Source: Sediminibacterium sp. Gen4 (lineage in GTDB: Bacteria > Bacteroidota > Bacteroidia > Chitinophagales > Chitinophagaceae). Taken from it: a stretch of 64,000 nt of DNA. The position numbers and the translations under genes are program-made. The DNA lies in assembly GCA_013391385.1 (NCBI GenBank), contig JACBFI010000008.1, forward strand, positions 49,616 through 113,615, given 5' to 3'. Shown here in pieces: positions 55,049-63,204 of this stretch; position 1 is the stretch's first letter; each line of letters opens with the position of its first letter. The notes beneath the pieces were generated by a model. It had not been told where the DNA came from, did no database searches, and was given only the letters and a program-made list of their open reading frames with translations.

Positions 55049-55939
55049 ATGCGTATTCCGAAGGGTAAACTGATCGCTATTGGCGGAGCTGAAGACAAAG
55101 GAACTGATCTTGAAAAAGGGGAGTTTCATCGTAATAATCTCAATTTTTTTGAATTAGGTATTCTGCGTCGTATTGTGGAAGAAATAGGAGGCGTTCACTC
55201 TCGTATAGAAGTGATCACCACGGCTTCTACCATTCCTTATGAAGTAGGAGAGAACTACCTCAATGCTTTTGGAAAAATTGGTTGCACCGATATTGGACTC
55301 TTACACATCCGTAATCGCGAAGATGCCATGCGTGCTGATTATGTAGAACGTATTCGTAACTGTGCGGGCGTAATGTTCAGTGGCGGCAATCAACTCAGAC
55401 TCTCCGCTATTTTTGGCGGAACCGTTTTTTTGAAGACCATCCATGAAAGATATCAGTCTGAAAGTTTTGTGATTGCCGGAACTTCTGCTGGCGCCATGGC
55501 CATGAGCAATACCATGATCTATGAAGGCAATGCCACCCGCGCTCATTTGAAAGGAGAAGTAAAGATCACTACCGGATTGGCATTTATGGACAATGTCATC
55601 TTCGACTCCCATTTTGAAAAACGTGGACGTTTTGCAAGACTGGCACAAGCAGTAGCTGCCAATCCCTCTTGCATAGGCATTGGATTGGGAGAAGATACCG
55701 GTATGCTCATCACAGAAGGCAATCGAATGGAAGCCATTGGTAGCGGACCTGTGATCATTGTAGACGGACATGATATTCGTCACAGCAATATGGCCGATAT
55801 CCCCGAAGGAAACCCCATCACCATTGAAAACCTCAAAGTACATTTCTGCGCCAAAGGAAACGGATACTTGGTGGAGGAAAGAACTTTTGTAGAGCAAATG
55901 GGGACTAGCACCACGCCAGTGATGACGGATGTTTATTAG
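55049..55939 (+). CDS. cphB: Cyanophycinase
   Basis: A 296-residue S51-family serine peptidase that cleaves cyanophycin to beta-Asp-Arg dipeptides. The nucleophile motif is VIAGTSAGAMAMSNTMIYEG near residue 150. It is preceded by GVMFSGGNQLRLSAIFGGT and followed by VIFDSHFEKRGRFARLAQAV and IGIGLGEDTGMLI, all typical of CphB. No signal peptide is present, so it acts on the intracellular polymer. It is divergent from cphA over 128 bp. No isoaspartyl dipeptidase gene is in the window; one would be needed to finish degradation. Confidence 0.95.
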   Translation: MRIPKGKLIAIGGAEDKGTDLEKGEFHRNNLNFFELGILRRIVEEIGGVHSRIEVITTASTIPYEVGENYLNAFGKIGCTDIGLLHIRNREDAMRADYVERIRNCAGVMFSGGNQLRLSAIFGGTVFLKTIHERYQSESFVIAGTSAGAMAMSNTMIYEGNATRAHLKGEVKITTGLAFMDNVIFDSHFEKRGRFARLAQAVAANPSCIGIGLGEDTGMLITEGNRMEAIGSGPVIIVDGHDIRHSNMADIPEGNPITIENLKVHFCAKGNGYLVEERTFVEQMGTSTTPVMTDVY

Positions 55940-55945
55940 GGGCTT

Positions 55946-56092
55946 TTAGTCCATGGTCTATAGTCCATAGCGTATAGCATATAGATCATGGCAGATGGGA
56001 TGTTTGTATAAAAGCTGATAAAGAAATTGATACCCGATAACCAGATATCCCGATAACCTGATAACCTGATCACCCGATAACCCAATCACCCA
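55946..56092. repeat. Degenerate short-period repeats between cphB and the SGNH gene
   Basis: The first half repeats TAGTCCATGG/TATAGTCCATAGCGTATAGC-like 7-bp steps. The second half, just before the SGNH start, repeats GATAACCT/GATAACCC/AATCACCC with an 8-bp period. No gene is seen. Confidence 0.65.
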
Positions 56093-56773
56093 ATGAACAA
56101 ACTCATTCTCTTCACTTTATTCATCGCTGCAATGTTTCTATTGTCTGCTTATCGTTCTGATCGGAAAAAGAAGATTGTATTTTTTGGTGATTCTATTACA
56201 GAGTTGGGGGTGAAGTCGAACGGATATATACGCGTAATGGAGGAAATGATTCGTAATGAAGATAAATCTACCCAATACGAATTGATTGGTAAAGGAATCA
56301 GTGGCAATAAAGTGTATGATTTGTTTTTGCGGATGGAAGAAGATGTATTGAAGTTGCAACCACGTATTGTTGTGATCTATATTGGCGTGAATGATGTATG
56401 GCACAAGAGTATGATGGGAACGGGTACTGATTATGATAAGTTCGGGAAATTCTATCAAGCCATTGTAGATAAAATGAAAGCTGCAGGTATTCAGGTGATT
56501 TTATGTACACCGGCAGTGATCGGTGAAAGATATGATGGTACCAATCCGCAAGATGGAGAACTCAATCATTATAGCAACTGGATCAGGAACTATGCAGCAG
56601 ACAATCATTTACCCCTGGTAGATCTGCGAGCTGCTTTTTTAAATTATAGTAAGACCCACAACCCTAATAACCAAGATTCAAGAATACTCACCTATGATCG
56701 CGTGCATTTGAATGATGCAGGAAATAAATTGGTGGCAGAACAGATGTGGGAGAAGATAAAAACGATCAAATGA
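56093..56773 (+). CDS. SGNH/GDSL hydrolase family protein, exported
   Basis: A 226-residue protein with an N-terminal signal or anchor (MNKLILFTLFIAAMFLLSAY). The four SGNH blocks are visible: block I KIVFFGDSITELG with the serine, block II GKGISGNKV with the glycine, block III IYIGVNDVWH with the asparagine, and block V YDRVHLNDAGNKL with the catalytic Asp-x-x-His variant. The family covers esterases acting on acetylated sugars and lipids; the substrate cannot be told. Its start follows an 8-bp periodic repeat, and a hairpin separates it from the convergent tyrS. Confidence 0.88.
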   Translation: MNKLILFTLFIAAMFLLSAYRSDRKKKIVFFGDSITELGVKSNGYIRVMEEMIRNEDKSTQYELIGKGISGNKVYDLFLRMEEDVLKLQPRIVVIYIGVNDVWHKSMMGTGTDYDKFGKFYQAIVDKMKAAGIQVILCTPAVIGERYDGTNPQDGELNHYSNWIRNYAADNHLPLVDLRAAFLNYSKTHNPNNQDSRILTYDRVHLNDAGNKLVAEQMWEKIKTIK

Positions 56774-56811
56774 TCATCTGCATTCATCGAAAATTTTTGA
56801 GTAGGATGGGA

Positions 56812-56866
56812 CGCGGATTTTTATGATTTATTATGATGAATCATAACTGATCATAAAAATCTGCGG
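56812..56866. terminator. Hairpin between convergent SGNH and tyrS genes
   Basis: The arm GGATTTTTATGAT (within 56812-56827) pairs with ATCATAAAAATCTGCG (56850-56865), with one mismatch in 16 bp. It probably serves both genes as terminator. Confidence 0.7.
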
Positions 56867-56875
56867 CCCATCACA

Positions 56876-58159
56876 CTAAATCACTTTCACTAGAAAATAA
56901 TTCTTTTTACCTTTTTGGATCAACAGATATTTATTCTGTAGAAGGTCGGAACTTGTGAGTGTTGTTTTTTCTGTAGCTATTTTTTCTTTATTCAAACCTA
57001 CACCACCGGATTGCCACATTTTACGCGCTTCGCCTTTGCTGGGGAAGATATTCGTTTCGGCGAGAAAACTTACAAGATCATACCCTGCGTCTAACTGTGA
57101 TTTGTTGATTTCAACCGTAGGTACCCCTTCCATCACTTGTAATAATTGTTCTTCACTCAAGCTTTGTAAAACTTCTGTCGTGGCATTACCAAAAAGAATT
57201 TCAGAAGCTTTCACTGCAAAATCATAATCCGCTCTGCTGTGTACAAAACAAGTTAGCTCTTCCGCTAATTTTTTCTGGAGTGCGCGTTGATGAGGAGCGG
57301 CATCATGGGCACTGATAAGTGCCTCAATTTCTGCAACAGGTAATAGGGTGAATATTTTGATCCAGGTTTTTGCATCATCATCACTGGCATTCAACCAAAA
57401 TTGATAAAACTGGTAAGGAGAGGTTTTTTTAGGATCCAGCCATACATTTCCTTTTTCTGTTTTACCGAATTTACCACCGTCTGCTTTGCGTATCAGCGGA
57501 CAAGTAAAAGCAAAAGCTTCACCTCCTGCTTTTCTGCGAATGAGTTCGGTACCTGTGGTAATATTTCCCCACTGGTCGCTTCCACCCATTTGAAGTTTGC
57601 AGTTTTTATTTTGATACAGCCAATAGAAATCATACCCTTGAATTAATTGGTAAGTGAATTCAGTAAAACTCATTCCTGTATCACCATCCAGTCTTTTCTT
57701 CACACTGTCTTTCGCCATCATGTAGTTAACAGTGATATGTTTTCCGGCATCACGTATAAAATTCAAAAAGCTAATTCCCTTAAACCAGTCATAGTTATTC
57801 AGCATTTCAGCAGCATTGGGTTTAGCTGGGTCAAAATCCAGGAATTTTTCCAATTGTCTACGAACTCCCTCCTGGTTAAATGCCAGTATTTCTTCACTCA
57901 ACAGATTTCTTTCTTCACTTTTACCCGTAGGATCACCAATCATACCGGTAGCACCTCCCACCAGGGCCATGGGTTTATGTCCGGCACGCTGTAAGTGTAC
58001 CAATAATAAAATAGGAACCAAACTGCCAATATGTAAACTATCTGAAGTTGGATCAAAGCCAATATATCCGGAAACCATTTCCTTATTCAATAATTCCTCT
58101 GTGCCCGGCATGATATCCTGTATCATACCTCTCCAGCGCAGTTCTTCAATTAATGTCAT
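56876..58159 (-). CDS. tyrS: Tyrosine--tRNA ligase
   Basis: A 427-residue class I synthetase that charges tRNA-Tyr. [20 protein letters not shown] is the usual N-terminus. [20 protein letters not shown] contains the HIGH-type motif. [19 protein letters not shown] is the tyrosine pocket region, and [13 protein letters not shown] is the KMSKS equivalent. The C-terminal S4-like domain covers the last 80 residues. The frame is open 35 codons further upstream, but that stretch is heptad repeat DNA, and the TATCTTTG promoter box at 58184-58177 lies inside it. I therefore start at ATG 58159. Confidence 0.95.
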   Translation of the reverse strand: MTLIEELRWRGMIQDIMPGTEELLNKEMVSGYIGFDPTSDSLHIGSLVPILLLVHLQRAGHKPMALVGGATGMIGDPTGKSEERNLLSEEILAFNQEGVRRQLEKFLDFDPAKPNAAEMLNNYDWFKGISFLNFIRDAGKHITVNYMMAKDSVKKRLDGDTGMSFTEFTYQLIQGYDFYWLYQNKNCKLQMGGSDQWGNITTGTELIRRKAGGEAFAFTCPLIRKADGGKFGKTEKGNVWLDPKKTSPYQFYQFWLNASDDDAKTWIKIFTLLPVAEIEALISAHDAAPHQRALQKKLAEELTCFVHSRADYDFAVKASEILFGNATTEVLQSLSEEQLLQVMEGVPTVEINKSQLDAGYDLVSFLAETNIFPSKGEARKMWQSGGVGLNKEKIATEKTTLTSSDLLQNKYLLIQKGKKNYFLVKVI

Positions 58160-58176
58160 CTTGTGTTGATTTGCGG

Positions 58177-58184
58177 CAAAGATA
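58177..58184 (-). promoter_or_regulatory. Predicted -7 promoter box for tyrS
   Basis: TATCTTTG on the minus strand matches TAnnTTTG and lies 17 bp upstream of the tyrS ATG, which decides the start against the longer frame. Confidence 0.6.
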
Positions 58185-58187
58185 GTA

Positions 58188-58282
58188 TTTGGTGAATGGT
58201 GAATAGTCAATGGTAAATGATGAAGATGGAATCTTTTTTTAAAAGCCTGCTCTAGATTGACCATTCACCATTCACCATTCAC
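58188..58282. repeat. Heptad inverted repeat (GTGAATG word) between divergent genes
   Basis: The left block GTGAATG GTGAATA GTCAATG GTAAATG faces the right block of ATTGACC ATTCACC ATTCACC ATTCAC. It lies between the divergent tyrS and RDD genes, so it cannot be a terminator for either. Confidence 0.8.
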
Positions 58283-58290
58283 TAATTTTG
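58283..58290 (+). promoter_or_regulatory. Predicted -7 box for a leaderless RDD-gene mRNA
   Basis: TAATTTTG matches TAnnTTTG and ends 4 bp before the ATG at 58295. Confidence 0.5.
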
Positions 58291-58294
58291 CTCC

Positions 58295-58675
58295 ATGCGA
58301 AAAGTAGGAGAAGGTACCCGTACCTTGAATTTTGTGATCGATACCTTATTGATTTTATTTTTAGCTATCGGCTTTAATAAAGGCTGGACATTCTATGTTC
58401 GTTACTGGGGTTATCCTTATTTGAACTTTGGTTGGATCTTTTTTGGGGTATTGTTTGTCTACTACAGTTTTTTTGAGATCATTTTTCAAAGGAGTCCGGC
58501 CAAATGGCTGAGTTACTCTAAAGTGGTCAATCAAGGAGGTAAAAGAGCAGCTTTCTGGCGAATACTCATACGTAGTCTGGCAAGAATTACGGTGATCGAT
58601 CTTTTTTTCATCCCTATCATAGGTAAACCGCTGCACGATTGGGTGAGTGGGACGGAAGTGGTGAGTAGTGAGTAG
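58295..58675 (+). CDS. RDD family membrane protein
   Basis: A 126-residue inner-membrane protein with three hydrophobic helices: around LNFVIDTLLILFLAIGF, FGWIFFGVLFVYYSFFEIIF and RITVIDLFFIPII. The family's Arg-Asp-Asp pattern is visible in RTLNFVIDTLL and in RSLARITVIDLFF, and the loop QRSPAKWLSYSKVVNQGGKR corresponds to the conserved RDD loop (ATPGK-like). The function of most RDD proteins is unknown; a transport-related role has been suggested for some. The last residues VVSSE are encoded by the AGTGAGT heptad repeat that follows. Confidence 0.8.
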   Translation: MRKVGEGTRTLNFVIDTLLILFLAIGFNKGWTFYVRYWGYPYLNFGWIFFGVLFVYYSFFEIIFQRSPAKWLSYSKVVNQGGKRAAFWRILIRSLARITVIDLFFIPIIGKPLHDWVSGTEVVSSE

Positions 58676-58831
58676 TCAATGGTGAATGGTGAATTGTCAA
58701 TATTTTGAGTTTTTTTAATGGGTAGAAATTCTTCTGATTTAAGTGGCTTTTTCTAACTATCAGCCATGGACTATCAGCCATAAACCGTTTATGATTTCCG
58801 ATACTTTCTGATTTGTCATTCCCCTAAGGCG

Positions 58832-58839
58832 TATTTTTG
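58832..58839 (+). promoter_or_regulatory. Predicted promoter for the hscA-like gene
   Basis: TATTTTTG (58832-58839) preceded by TTTG at 58812-58815 (16-bp spacer) gives both parts of the Bacteroidota promoter, 18 bp before the ATG at 58858. Confidence 0.6.
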
Positions 58840-58857
58840 CGGTTCAAATTTGGAATA

Positions 58858-60714
58858 ATGGCAAAGATTGGGATCAATATTGCAACGGGTAGTTTACAAC
58901 AGGCTGAAATGATTGTTGGGATCGATTTAGGAACGACCAATAGTTTGGTGGCCATTATCCATCCGGAAAGTAAAGTGCCGGTAGCCCTTAAAGAATTTAA
59001 TACCAGCAGTCTGGTCCCAAGTGTTGTTCACTTTGATGCTTTTGGGAATCCAGAAGTAGGAGAAGGGGCCAAGCAGTATCTTGAAACTGATCCCGCCAAT
59101 ACCATTTTTAGTGCAAAAAGATTGATGGGAAAAAGCTATCGCGATGTAAAAGAGCACGCCGATCTGTTTACCTATAAAGTAATTGATGATGATACCGAGA
59201 GTTTAGTAAAAGTTCAGGTAGGCGATAAGTTCTATTCTCCCATTGATCTCTCTTCCTTCATTCTCAAGGAGTTAAAGCAGCGTGCTGAACATATATTAAA
59301 GACTCCTGTCACCAAGGCGGTAATAACTGTTCCGGCTTATTTCAATGATGCGCAAAGACAAGCTACCCGTGATGCGGGTAAGCTGGCCGGATTGGATGTA
59401 TTGCGGATTATCAATGAGCCCACGGCAGCCAGCTTGGCTTATGGCTTGGGGGTAAATAAAAATGAAGAGAAAACCATCGCTGTTTACGACCTGGGAGGCG
59501 GCACTTTTGATATTTCCATCTTGAAAATCTCCAATGGTATTTTTGAAGTGCTGAGTACCCATGGAGATACCTATTTAGGAGGTGATGATCTGGATAGGGT
59601 GATTGTTCAATATTGGATTAAAAAAGCAGGTATAGATTATAATGAATTGAAATCCAATAAAATATTATCTCAATCATTAAGATTAAAGGCTGAAGAAGCG
59701 AAGAAGTGGTTGAGTGATCATGATCGCTTCGATGCTGAGTTGAATGGAGATATATTGAGTATTACCAGAGACGAGTTTAATAGCTTGATTCAACCTTTGA
59801 TCGATCGAACCATGGACTGTTGTAAAAAAGCCATGGAAGATGCAGGACTCAAAACCAAGGATATTGATACGATTGTAATGGTAGGTGGAAGTACCCGTGT
59901 ACCCGCTGTAAAAGATGCGGTAAGCGCGTTCTTCGGCAAGCCGGTAAATGATGAAGTGAATCCTGACGAAGTGGTGGCATTGGGTGCAGCAGTTCAGGCG
60001 GATATTTTGGCGGGAAATAATACTGATTTCTTACTGTTGGATATTACCCCTTTGAGCTTGGGTATTGAAACCATGGGTGGTTTAATGGATGTATTGATTC
60101 CTAGAAATTCTAAAATCCCGACAAGGGTAGGTAGACAGTATACCACCCAAAAAGATGGACAGAGCGGTATGCGTATTTCCGTATTCCAGGGTGAGCGTGA
60201 CCTGGTAAAAGACAACCGTAAACTAGCAGAATTTAATCTGACAGGTATTCCCGGAATGCCAGCCGGTTTACCCAAGGTAGATGTTCAATTTTTAATCGAT
60301 GCAGACGGTATATTGATTGTGAAAGCCAAAGAGTTACGAAGTGGAGTAGAACAAAGTATTGAAGTAAAACCACAATATGGATTAACGGATCAGGAAGTGG
60401 AGCAAATGTTATTGGATAGCCTTACACATGCTAAGGACGACATGGTAACAAGAGCCTTGGTAGAAGCAAGAACCGAAGGAGAGCAGATACTGGGTGTAAC
60501 GGAGAAGTTTATCGCCAAAAATCCGGATCTAATGACCAAAGAGGAAATGCTGGCCACGGCTAACGCCATGCAAGCCCTCCAATTGGCATTGACGATGGAG
60601 GATAAAAATTTGATACAGAATAAGATAGAAGAGTTAAATGAAATAACCAGACCGTTTGCAGAGAGGGCAATGGACCAAGCGGTAGGGGCTGCGTTGAAGG
60701 GGAAAACGCTGTAA
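58858..60714 (+). CDS. hscA: Hsp70 family chaperone, HscA type (Fe-S cluster assembly)
   Basis: A 618-residue Hsp70 from ATG 58858; an in-frame start at 58837 lies within the promoter box. [20 protein letters not shown] is an N-terminal extension as found in HscA proteins, followed by the ATPase signatures [27 protein letters not shown] and [16 protein letters not shown]. The substrate-binding domain begins at about 390 with [17 protein letters not shown]. The C-terminus ends in GAALKGKTL, without the acidic EEVD-like tail of DnaK. HscA assists transfer of Fe-S clusters from the scaffold. No isc genes are next to it, so the assignment to HscA rather than another Hsp70 rests on the sequence. 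Confidence 0.85.
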   Translation: MAKIGINIATGSLQQAEMIVGIDLGTTNSLVAIIHPESKVPVALKEFNTSSLVPSVVHFDAFGNPEVGEGAKQYLETDPANTIFSAKRLMGKSYRDVKEHADLFTYKVIDDDTESLVKVQVGDKFYSPIDLSSFILKELKQRAEHILKTPVTKAVITVPAYFNDAQRQATRDAGKLAGLDVLRIINEPTAASLAYGLGVNKNEEKTIAVYDLGGGTFDISILKISNGIFEVLSTHGDTYLGGDDLDRVIVQYWIKKAGIDYNELKSNKILSQSLRLKAEEAKKWLSDHDRFDAELNGDILSITRDEFNSLIQPLIDRTMDCCKKAMEDAGLKTKDIDTIVMVGGSTRVPAVKDAVSAFFGKPVNDEVNPDEVVALGAAVQADILAGNNTDFLLLDITPLSLGIETMGGLMDVLIPRNSKIPTRVGRQYTTQKDGQSGMRISVFQGERDLVKDNRKLAEFNLTGIPGMPAGLPKVDVQFLIDADGILIVKAKELRSGVEQSIEVKPQYGLTDQEVEQMLLDSLTHAKDDMVTRALVEARTEGEQILGVTEKFIAKNPDLMTKEEMLATANAMQALQLALTMEDKNLIQNKIEELNEITRPFAERAMDQAVGAALKGKTL

Positions 60715-60719
60715 TGAAT

Positions 60720-60799
60720 TAAAAAATCAAAAGTCAAAAGTCAAAATTGTGATTGTAGCCTGTCTTTATAATTTTGACTTTTGATTTTTGACTTTTTAA
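60720..60799. terminator. Heptad inverted repeat between convergent hscA and ribE
   Basis: The left block TCAAAAG TCAAAAG TCAAAAT pairs with the right block AATTTTGACTTTTGATTTTTG across about 25 bp. A stem of this length between two convergent stops fits a bidirectional terminator. Confidence 0.75.
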
Positions 60800-60802
60800 C
60801 CA

Positions 60803-61393
60803 TTACTTTCTCACCTGCCTCATTCTCTCAATATACTTCCCCAAAATATCAAATTCAATATTCACCACGGTACCCTCTTTTACTTCTTGTATGCTGGTAT
60901 GTTCAAAAGTATAGGGGATGATGGCCACCTTAAAACTGTTGTTGGTGATGTCGAAGCAGGTCAAACTGGTTCCATTCACAGAAATGGATCCTTTTTCGAT
61001 AATGAGGTGGGCATAAGATTCAGGTATTTGAAACCGGAATTCCCAACTGCCCGATAGTTCCTTTCTCTCTGTACAGGTAGCAGTACAGTCTACATGCCCC
61101 TGTACAATATGTCCATCCAGGCGCCCATTCATCACCATACATCTTTCAAGATTCACCACAGTATTAGCTTGCCAGTGGGAAAGATTCGTCTTTTTGAGGG
61201 TTTCTTCAATGGCTGTTACCCGGTGTTGTCCGGTTGATAGTTGGTCAACGGTCAGGCATACCCCTTCATGACTTACACTTTGGTCGATTTTTAATTCACC
61301 GGAAATAGGGGATGCTATCCAAAAACTGATATTAGAGCCGTTTTTCTCGAGTGAAACAACTTTTCCAATAGATTCTATGATTCCTGTAAACAT
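60803..61393 (-). CDS. ribE: Riboflavin synthase, alpha subunit
   Basis: A 196-residue cytosolic enzyme that dismutates 6,7-dimethyl-8-ribityllumazine to riboflavin. Two lumazine-binding repeats are clear: the first opens MFTGIIESIGKVVSLEKNG and contains SHEGVCLTV, the second opens GRLDGHIVQGHVDCTATC and contains SISVNGTSLTCFDI. The sequence agrees with the family from the first residue, so the ATG at 61393 is the start. It is divergent from rpsU, and a heptad inverted repeat lies between them. Confidence 0.95.
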   Translation of the reverse strand: MFTGIIESIGKVVSLEKNGSNISFWIASPISGELKIDQSVSHEGVCLTVDQLSTGQHRVTAIEETLKKTNLSHWQANTVVNLERCMVMNGRLDGHIVQGHVDCTATCTERKELSGSWEFRFQIPESYAHLIIEKGSISVNGTSLTCFDITNNSFKVAIIPYTFEHTSIQEVKEGTVVNIEFDILGKYIERMRQVRK

Positions 61394-61406
61394 GACTGCA
61401 AGTTAA

Positions 61407-61476
61407 TGTCTGATGTCTGATGTAGGATGTCTGATTAAAGAAATGCATCTAAATCAGACATCAGACATCAGACATG
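61407..61476. repeat. Heptad inverted repeat (ATGTCTG word) between divergent ribE and rpsU
   Basis: The left block runs ATGTCTG ATGTCTG ATGTAGG ATGTCTG, and the right block AATCAGACATCAGACATCAG plus ACAT is its near complement. The word is the same as at 3012 and 4383, but here the flanking genes diverge. Confidence 0.8.
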
Positions 61477-61493
61477 AAAAAATTCAAAAAGGA

Positions 61494-61524
61494 TTTGTAC
61501 GTTTAAATCATATCCCTATCTTTG
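61494..61524 (+). promoter_or_regulatory. Promoter of rpsU
   Basis: TTTG (61494-61497), a 19-bp spacer and TATCTTTG (61517-61524) match both parts of the Bacteroidota consensus. The box ends 35 bp before the ATG, leaving room for a leader with a Shine-Dalgarno site. Confidence 0.7.
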
Positions 61525-61542
61525 CACTCCTAAAAAACACCC

Positions 61543-61550
61543 GAGGAGGT
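61543..61550 (+). promoter_or_regulatory. Strong Shine-Dalgarno sequence of rpsU
   Basis: GAGGAGGT is 9 bp before the ATG at 61560. Other genes in this window lack such a site. In Bacteroidota, bS21 helps hide the anti-Shine-Dalgarno end of 16S rRNA, and a strong site on rpsU mRNA fits autoregulation by bS21 level. Confidence 0.85.
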
Positions 61551-61559
61551 ATAATCGTT

Positions 61560-61757
61560 ATGCTTATTATTGATTCAAAAGATTGCGAAAACATCGACAA
61601 GGCACTCAAGAAGTACAAGAAGAAATTCGAAAAGAGTAAGGTATTGTTACAATTGAGAGAGCGTCAGGCATTCACTAAGCCGTCTGTTAGACGTCGTGGT
61701 GAGGTGTTGAAAGCCATCTATAAGCAGCAGATCGCAAGCGGCAAGATCGAGGGATAA
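61560..61757 (+). CDS. rpsU: 30S ribosomal protein bS21
   Basis: A 65-residue basic ribosomal protein: MLIIDSKDCENIDKALKKYK, then LLQLRERQAFTKPSVRRRGE and LKAIYKQQIASGKIEG. The frame is open upstream to 61413, but that stretch is repeat and promoter DNA, and the Shine-Dalgarno sequence fixes ATG 61560. bS21 sits near the 3' end of 16S rRNA. It heads the conserved order rpsU-xerC-hpf. A terminator hairpin follows and its T-run touches the next gene's start codon. Confidence 0.95.
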   Translation: MLIIDSKDCENIDKALKKYKKKFEKSKVLLQLRERQAFTKPSVRRRGEVLKAIYKQQIASGKIEG

Positions 61758-61783
61758 TCACCTTCTTTCATCCGAATATATTC

Positions 61784-61820
61784 AGTAGCCTGAGTTTTGT
61801 AACTTTAGGCTACTTTTTTT
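61784..61820 (+). terminator. Terminator or attenuator between rpsU and xerC
   Basis: AGTAGCCT, 15-nt loop, AGGCTACT (8-bp perfect stem), then a run of T up to 61820. The next base is the A of the xerC ATG, so read-through decides xerC expression. Confidence 0.75.
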
Positions 61821-62708
61821 ATGTCTCAACCTGTCTATCCAGCCATACAGCCCTTTTTAGATCATCTGCGCTTTGAGAAGCGTTATTCCCAACATACCCT
61901 TATTTCTTATCAAACCGATCTCGAACAATTCTTTGCATATCTATCCAGTCAATTTGATAGTCCATCTATTGCAGAGATCAGCCCCATGTTTATTCGTAGT
62001 TGGTTAGCGGAAATGAAAGAGGAGGGTATGGAAAGCCGAAGTCTGAATCGAAAGATATCCGCGTTAAAGTCTTTTTTCAAATACCAGTTAAAAAATGGCG
62101 TCATAGCGCAATCGCCCATGACTACCATTGTCTCTCCCAAGTTGAATAAGCGTTTGCCTGTATTTGTTGAAGAAAAGGATATCAAGACCTTATTTGATCA
62201 TGTAGCATTTTCCGATGATTGGAAGGGTAGAACCGAAAAATTGGTCATGCAGTTGTTTTATAGTACCGGTATGCGTTTGAGTGAATTAATCGGTTTAAAA
62301 GAATCACAGTTGGATGCATCTTTATCGCAGATCAAAGTTTTGGGAAAGGGTAATAAAGAAAGGATCATTCCGATATCTCAGGAACTGGTACAAGCATTGC
62401 AGACATATATCAAAGAGAAACCTATGGCTAGTCCTAAGTTGTTTCAAACAGAAAAGGGTAAGCCTTTACAACCCAGACAAGTCTATGCTTTTGTTAAACA
62501 GTATTTAGCCGCTGTTACTACCATACAGAAAAAAAGTCCGCATATTCTCCGACACAGTTTTGCCACGCACCTGATGAACAATGGTGCAGATTTAAATGCG
62601 GTAAAAGAGTTATTAGGTCATAGTAGTCTTGCTGCCACGCAGGTATACACACACAATACCATTGAAAAGCTGAAAGAAGTGTTTAAGAAGGCGCACCCGA
62701 AGGCTTGA
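61821..62708 (+). CDS. xerC: Tyrosine recombinase XerC/XerD family
   Basis: A 295-residue site-specific recombinase, probably one of the two that resolve chromosome dimers at dif. The N-terminal SAM-like domain (about 5-95) shows HLRFEKRYSQHTLISYQTDL. The catalytic residues are R in YSTGMRLSELIGL near 152, K in VLGKGNKERIIPI, H-x-x-R in HILRHSFATHLMNNG near 240, H in LLGHSSLAATQ and the nucleophile Y in VYTHNTIEKL near 275. The ATG abuts the rpsU terminator T-run. The position between rpsU and hpf is conserved in Bacteroidota, which argues for a housekeeping Xer, not an integrase. Confidence 0.93.
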   Translation: MSQPVYPAIQPFLDHLRFEKRYSQHTLISYQTDLEQFFAYLSSQFDSPSIAEISPMFIRSWLAEMKEEGMESRSLNRKISALKSFFKYQLKNGVIAQSPMTTIVSPKLNKRLPVFVEEKDIKTLFDHVAFSDDWKGRTEKLVMQLFYSTGMRLSELIGLKESQLDASLSQIKVLGKGNKERIIPISQELVQALQTYIKEKPMASPKLFQTEKGKPLQPRQVYAFVKQYLAAVTTIQKKSPHILRHSFATHLMNNGADLNAVKELLGHSSLAATQVYTHNTIEKLKEVFKKAHPKA

Positions 62709-63060
62709 GGGGGGCCATGGTCCATAGTCCATGGGCTATAGCTTATGGTTCTGGCGAATAGTGAGTATTGAGTAGCATCTGACTGGTTCCATCCGTTTCC
62801 TCTATACACTATCTACCATGGACTATCGACTATGGTCTATAGCTTATGGTTCATGGCGAATAGTGAGTAGTGAGTAGCATCTGACTGATCCCATCCGTTT
62901 CCCTATACACTATCTACCATGGACTATGGAATATGGTCTATGACCTATACGCCATTAGCTATAAACCATTCGCATCCCTCCACAAATCACTTCCATCCTC
63001 ATACCTAAAACCTTGAATTCCTGTCAACTGTCAGCTATCAACTGTTAACTTTCATTTTCC
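62709..63060. repeat. Heptad-phased repeat region with a 101-bp tandem duplication
   Basis: The region between xerC and hpf is filled with 7-bp steps such as CCATAGT CCATGGG CTATAGC TTATGGT and AGTGAGT AGTGAGT. A unit of about 101 bp starting at 62736 (CTATAGCTTATGGTT) is repeated from 62837 with few changes. The last part (63018-63050) repeats CTGTCAACTGTCAGCTATCA, the word seen at 52269. No gene is present. Confidence 0.8.
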
Positions 63061-63204
63061 TCAAAAAATCCTGATTTTTTTCTTCTTTTTATCGGTATAA
63101 AAGATTAACTTGTAGTTACTGAAAAGAAACACGGAAAGCCGTTAAATATCCTCAGCAAATAAGTTCTTTTAAATAATTTTTTCACCGATTAAACGTGAGT
63201 TGCT

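Noticed and set aside
58160-58264. 35-codon N-terminal extension of tyrS
   Set aside because: It is encoded by heptad repeat DNA, and a promoter box for tyrS lies within it.
61413-61559. 49-codon N-terminal extension of rpsU
   Set aside because: It covers repeat, promoter and Shine-Dalgarno sequences. bS21 proteins start at MLIIDSKDCENIDKAL-like sequence.
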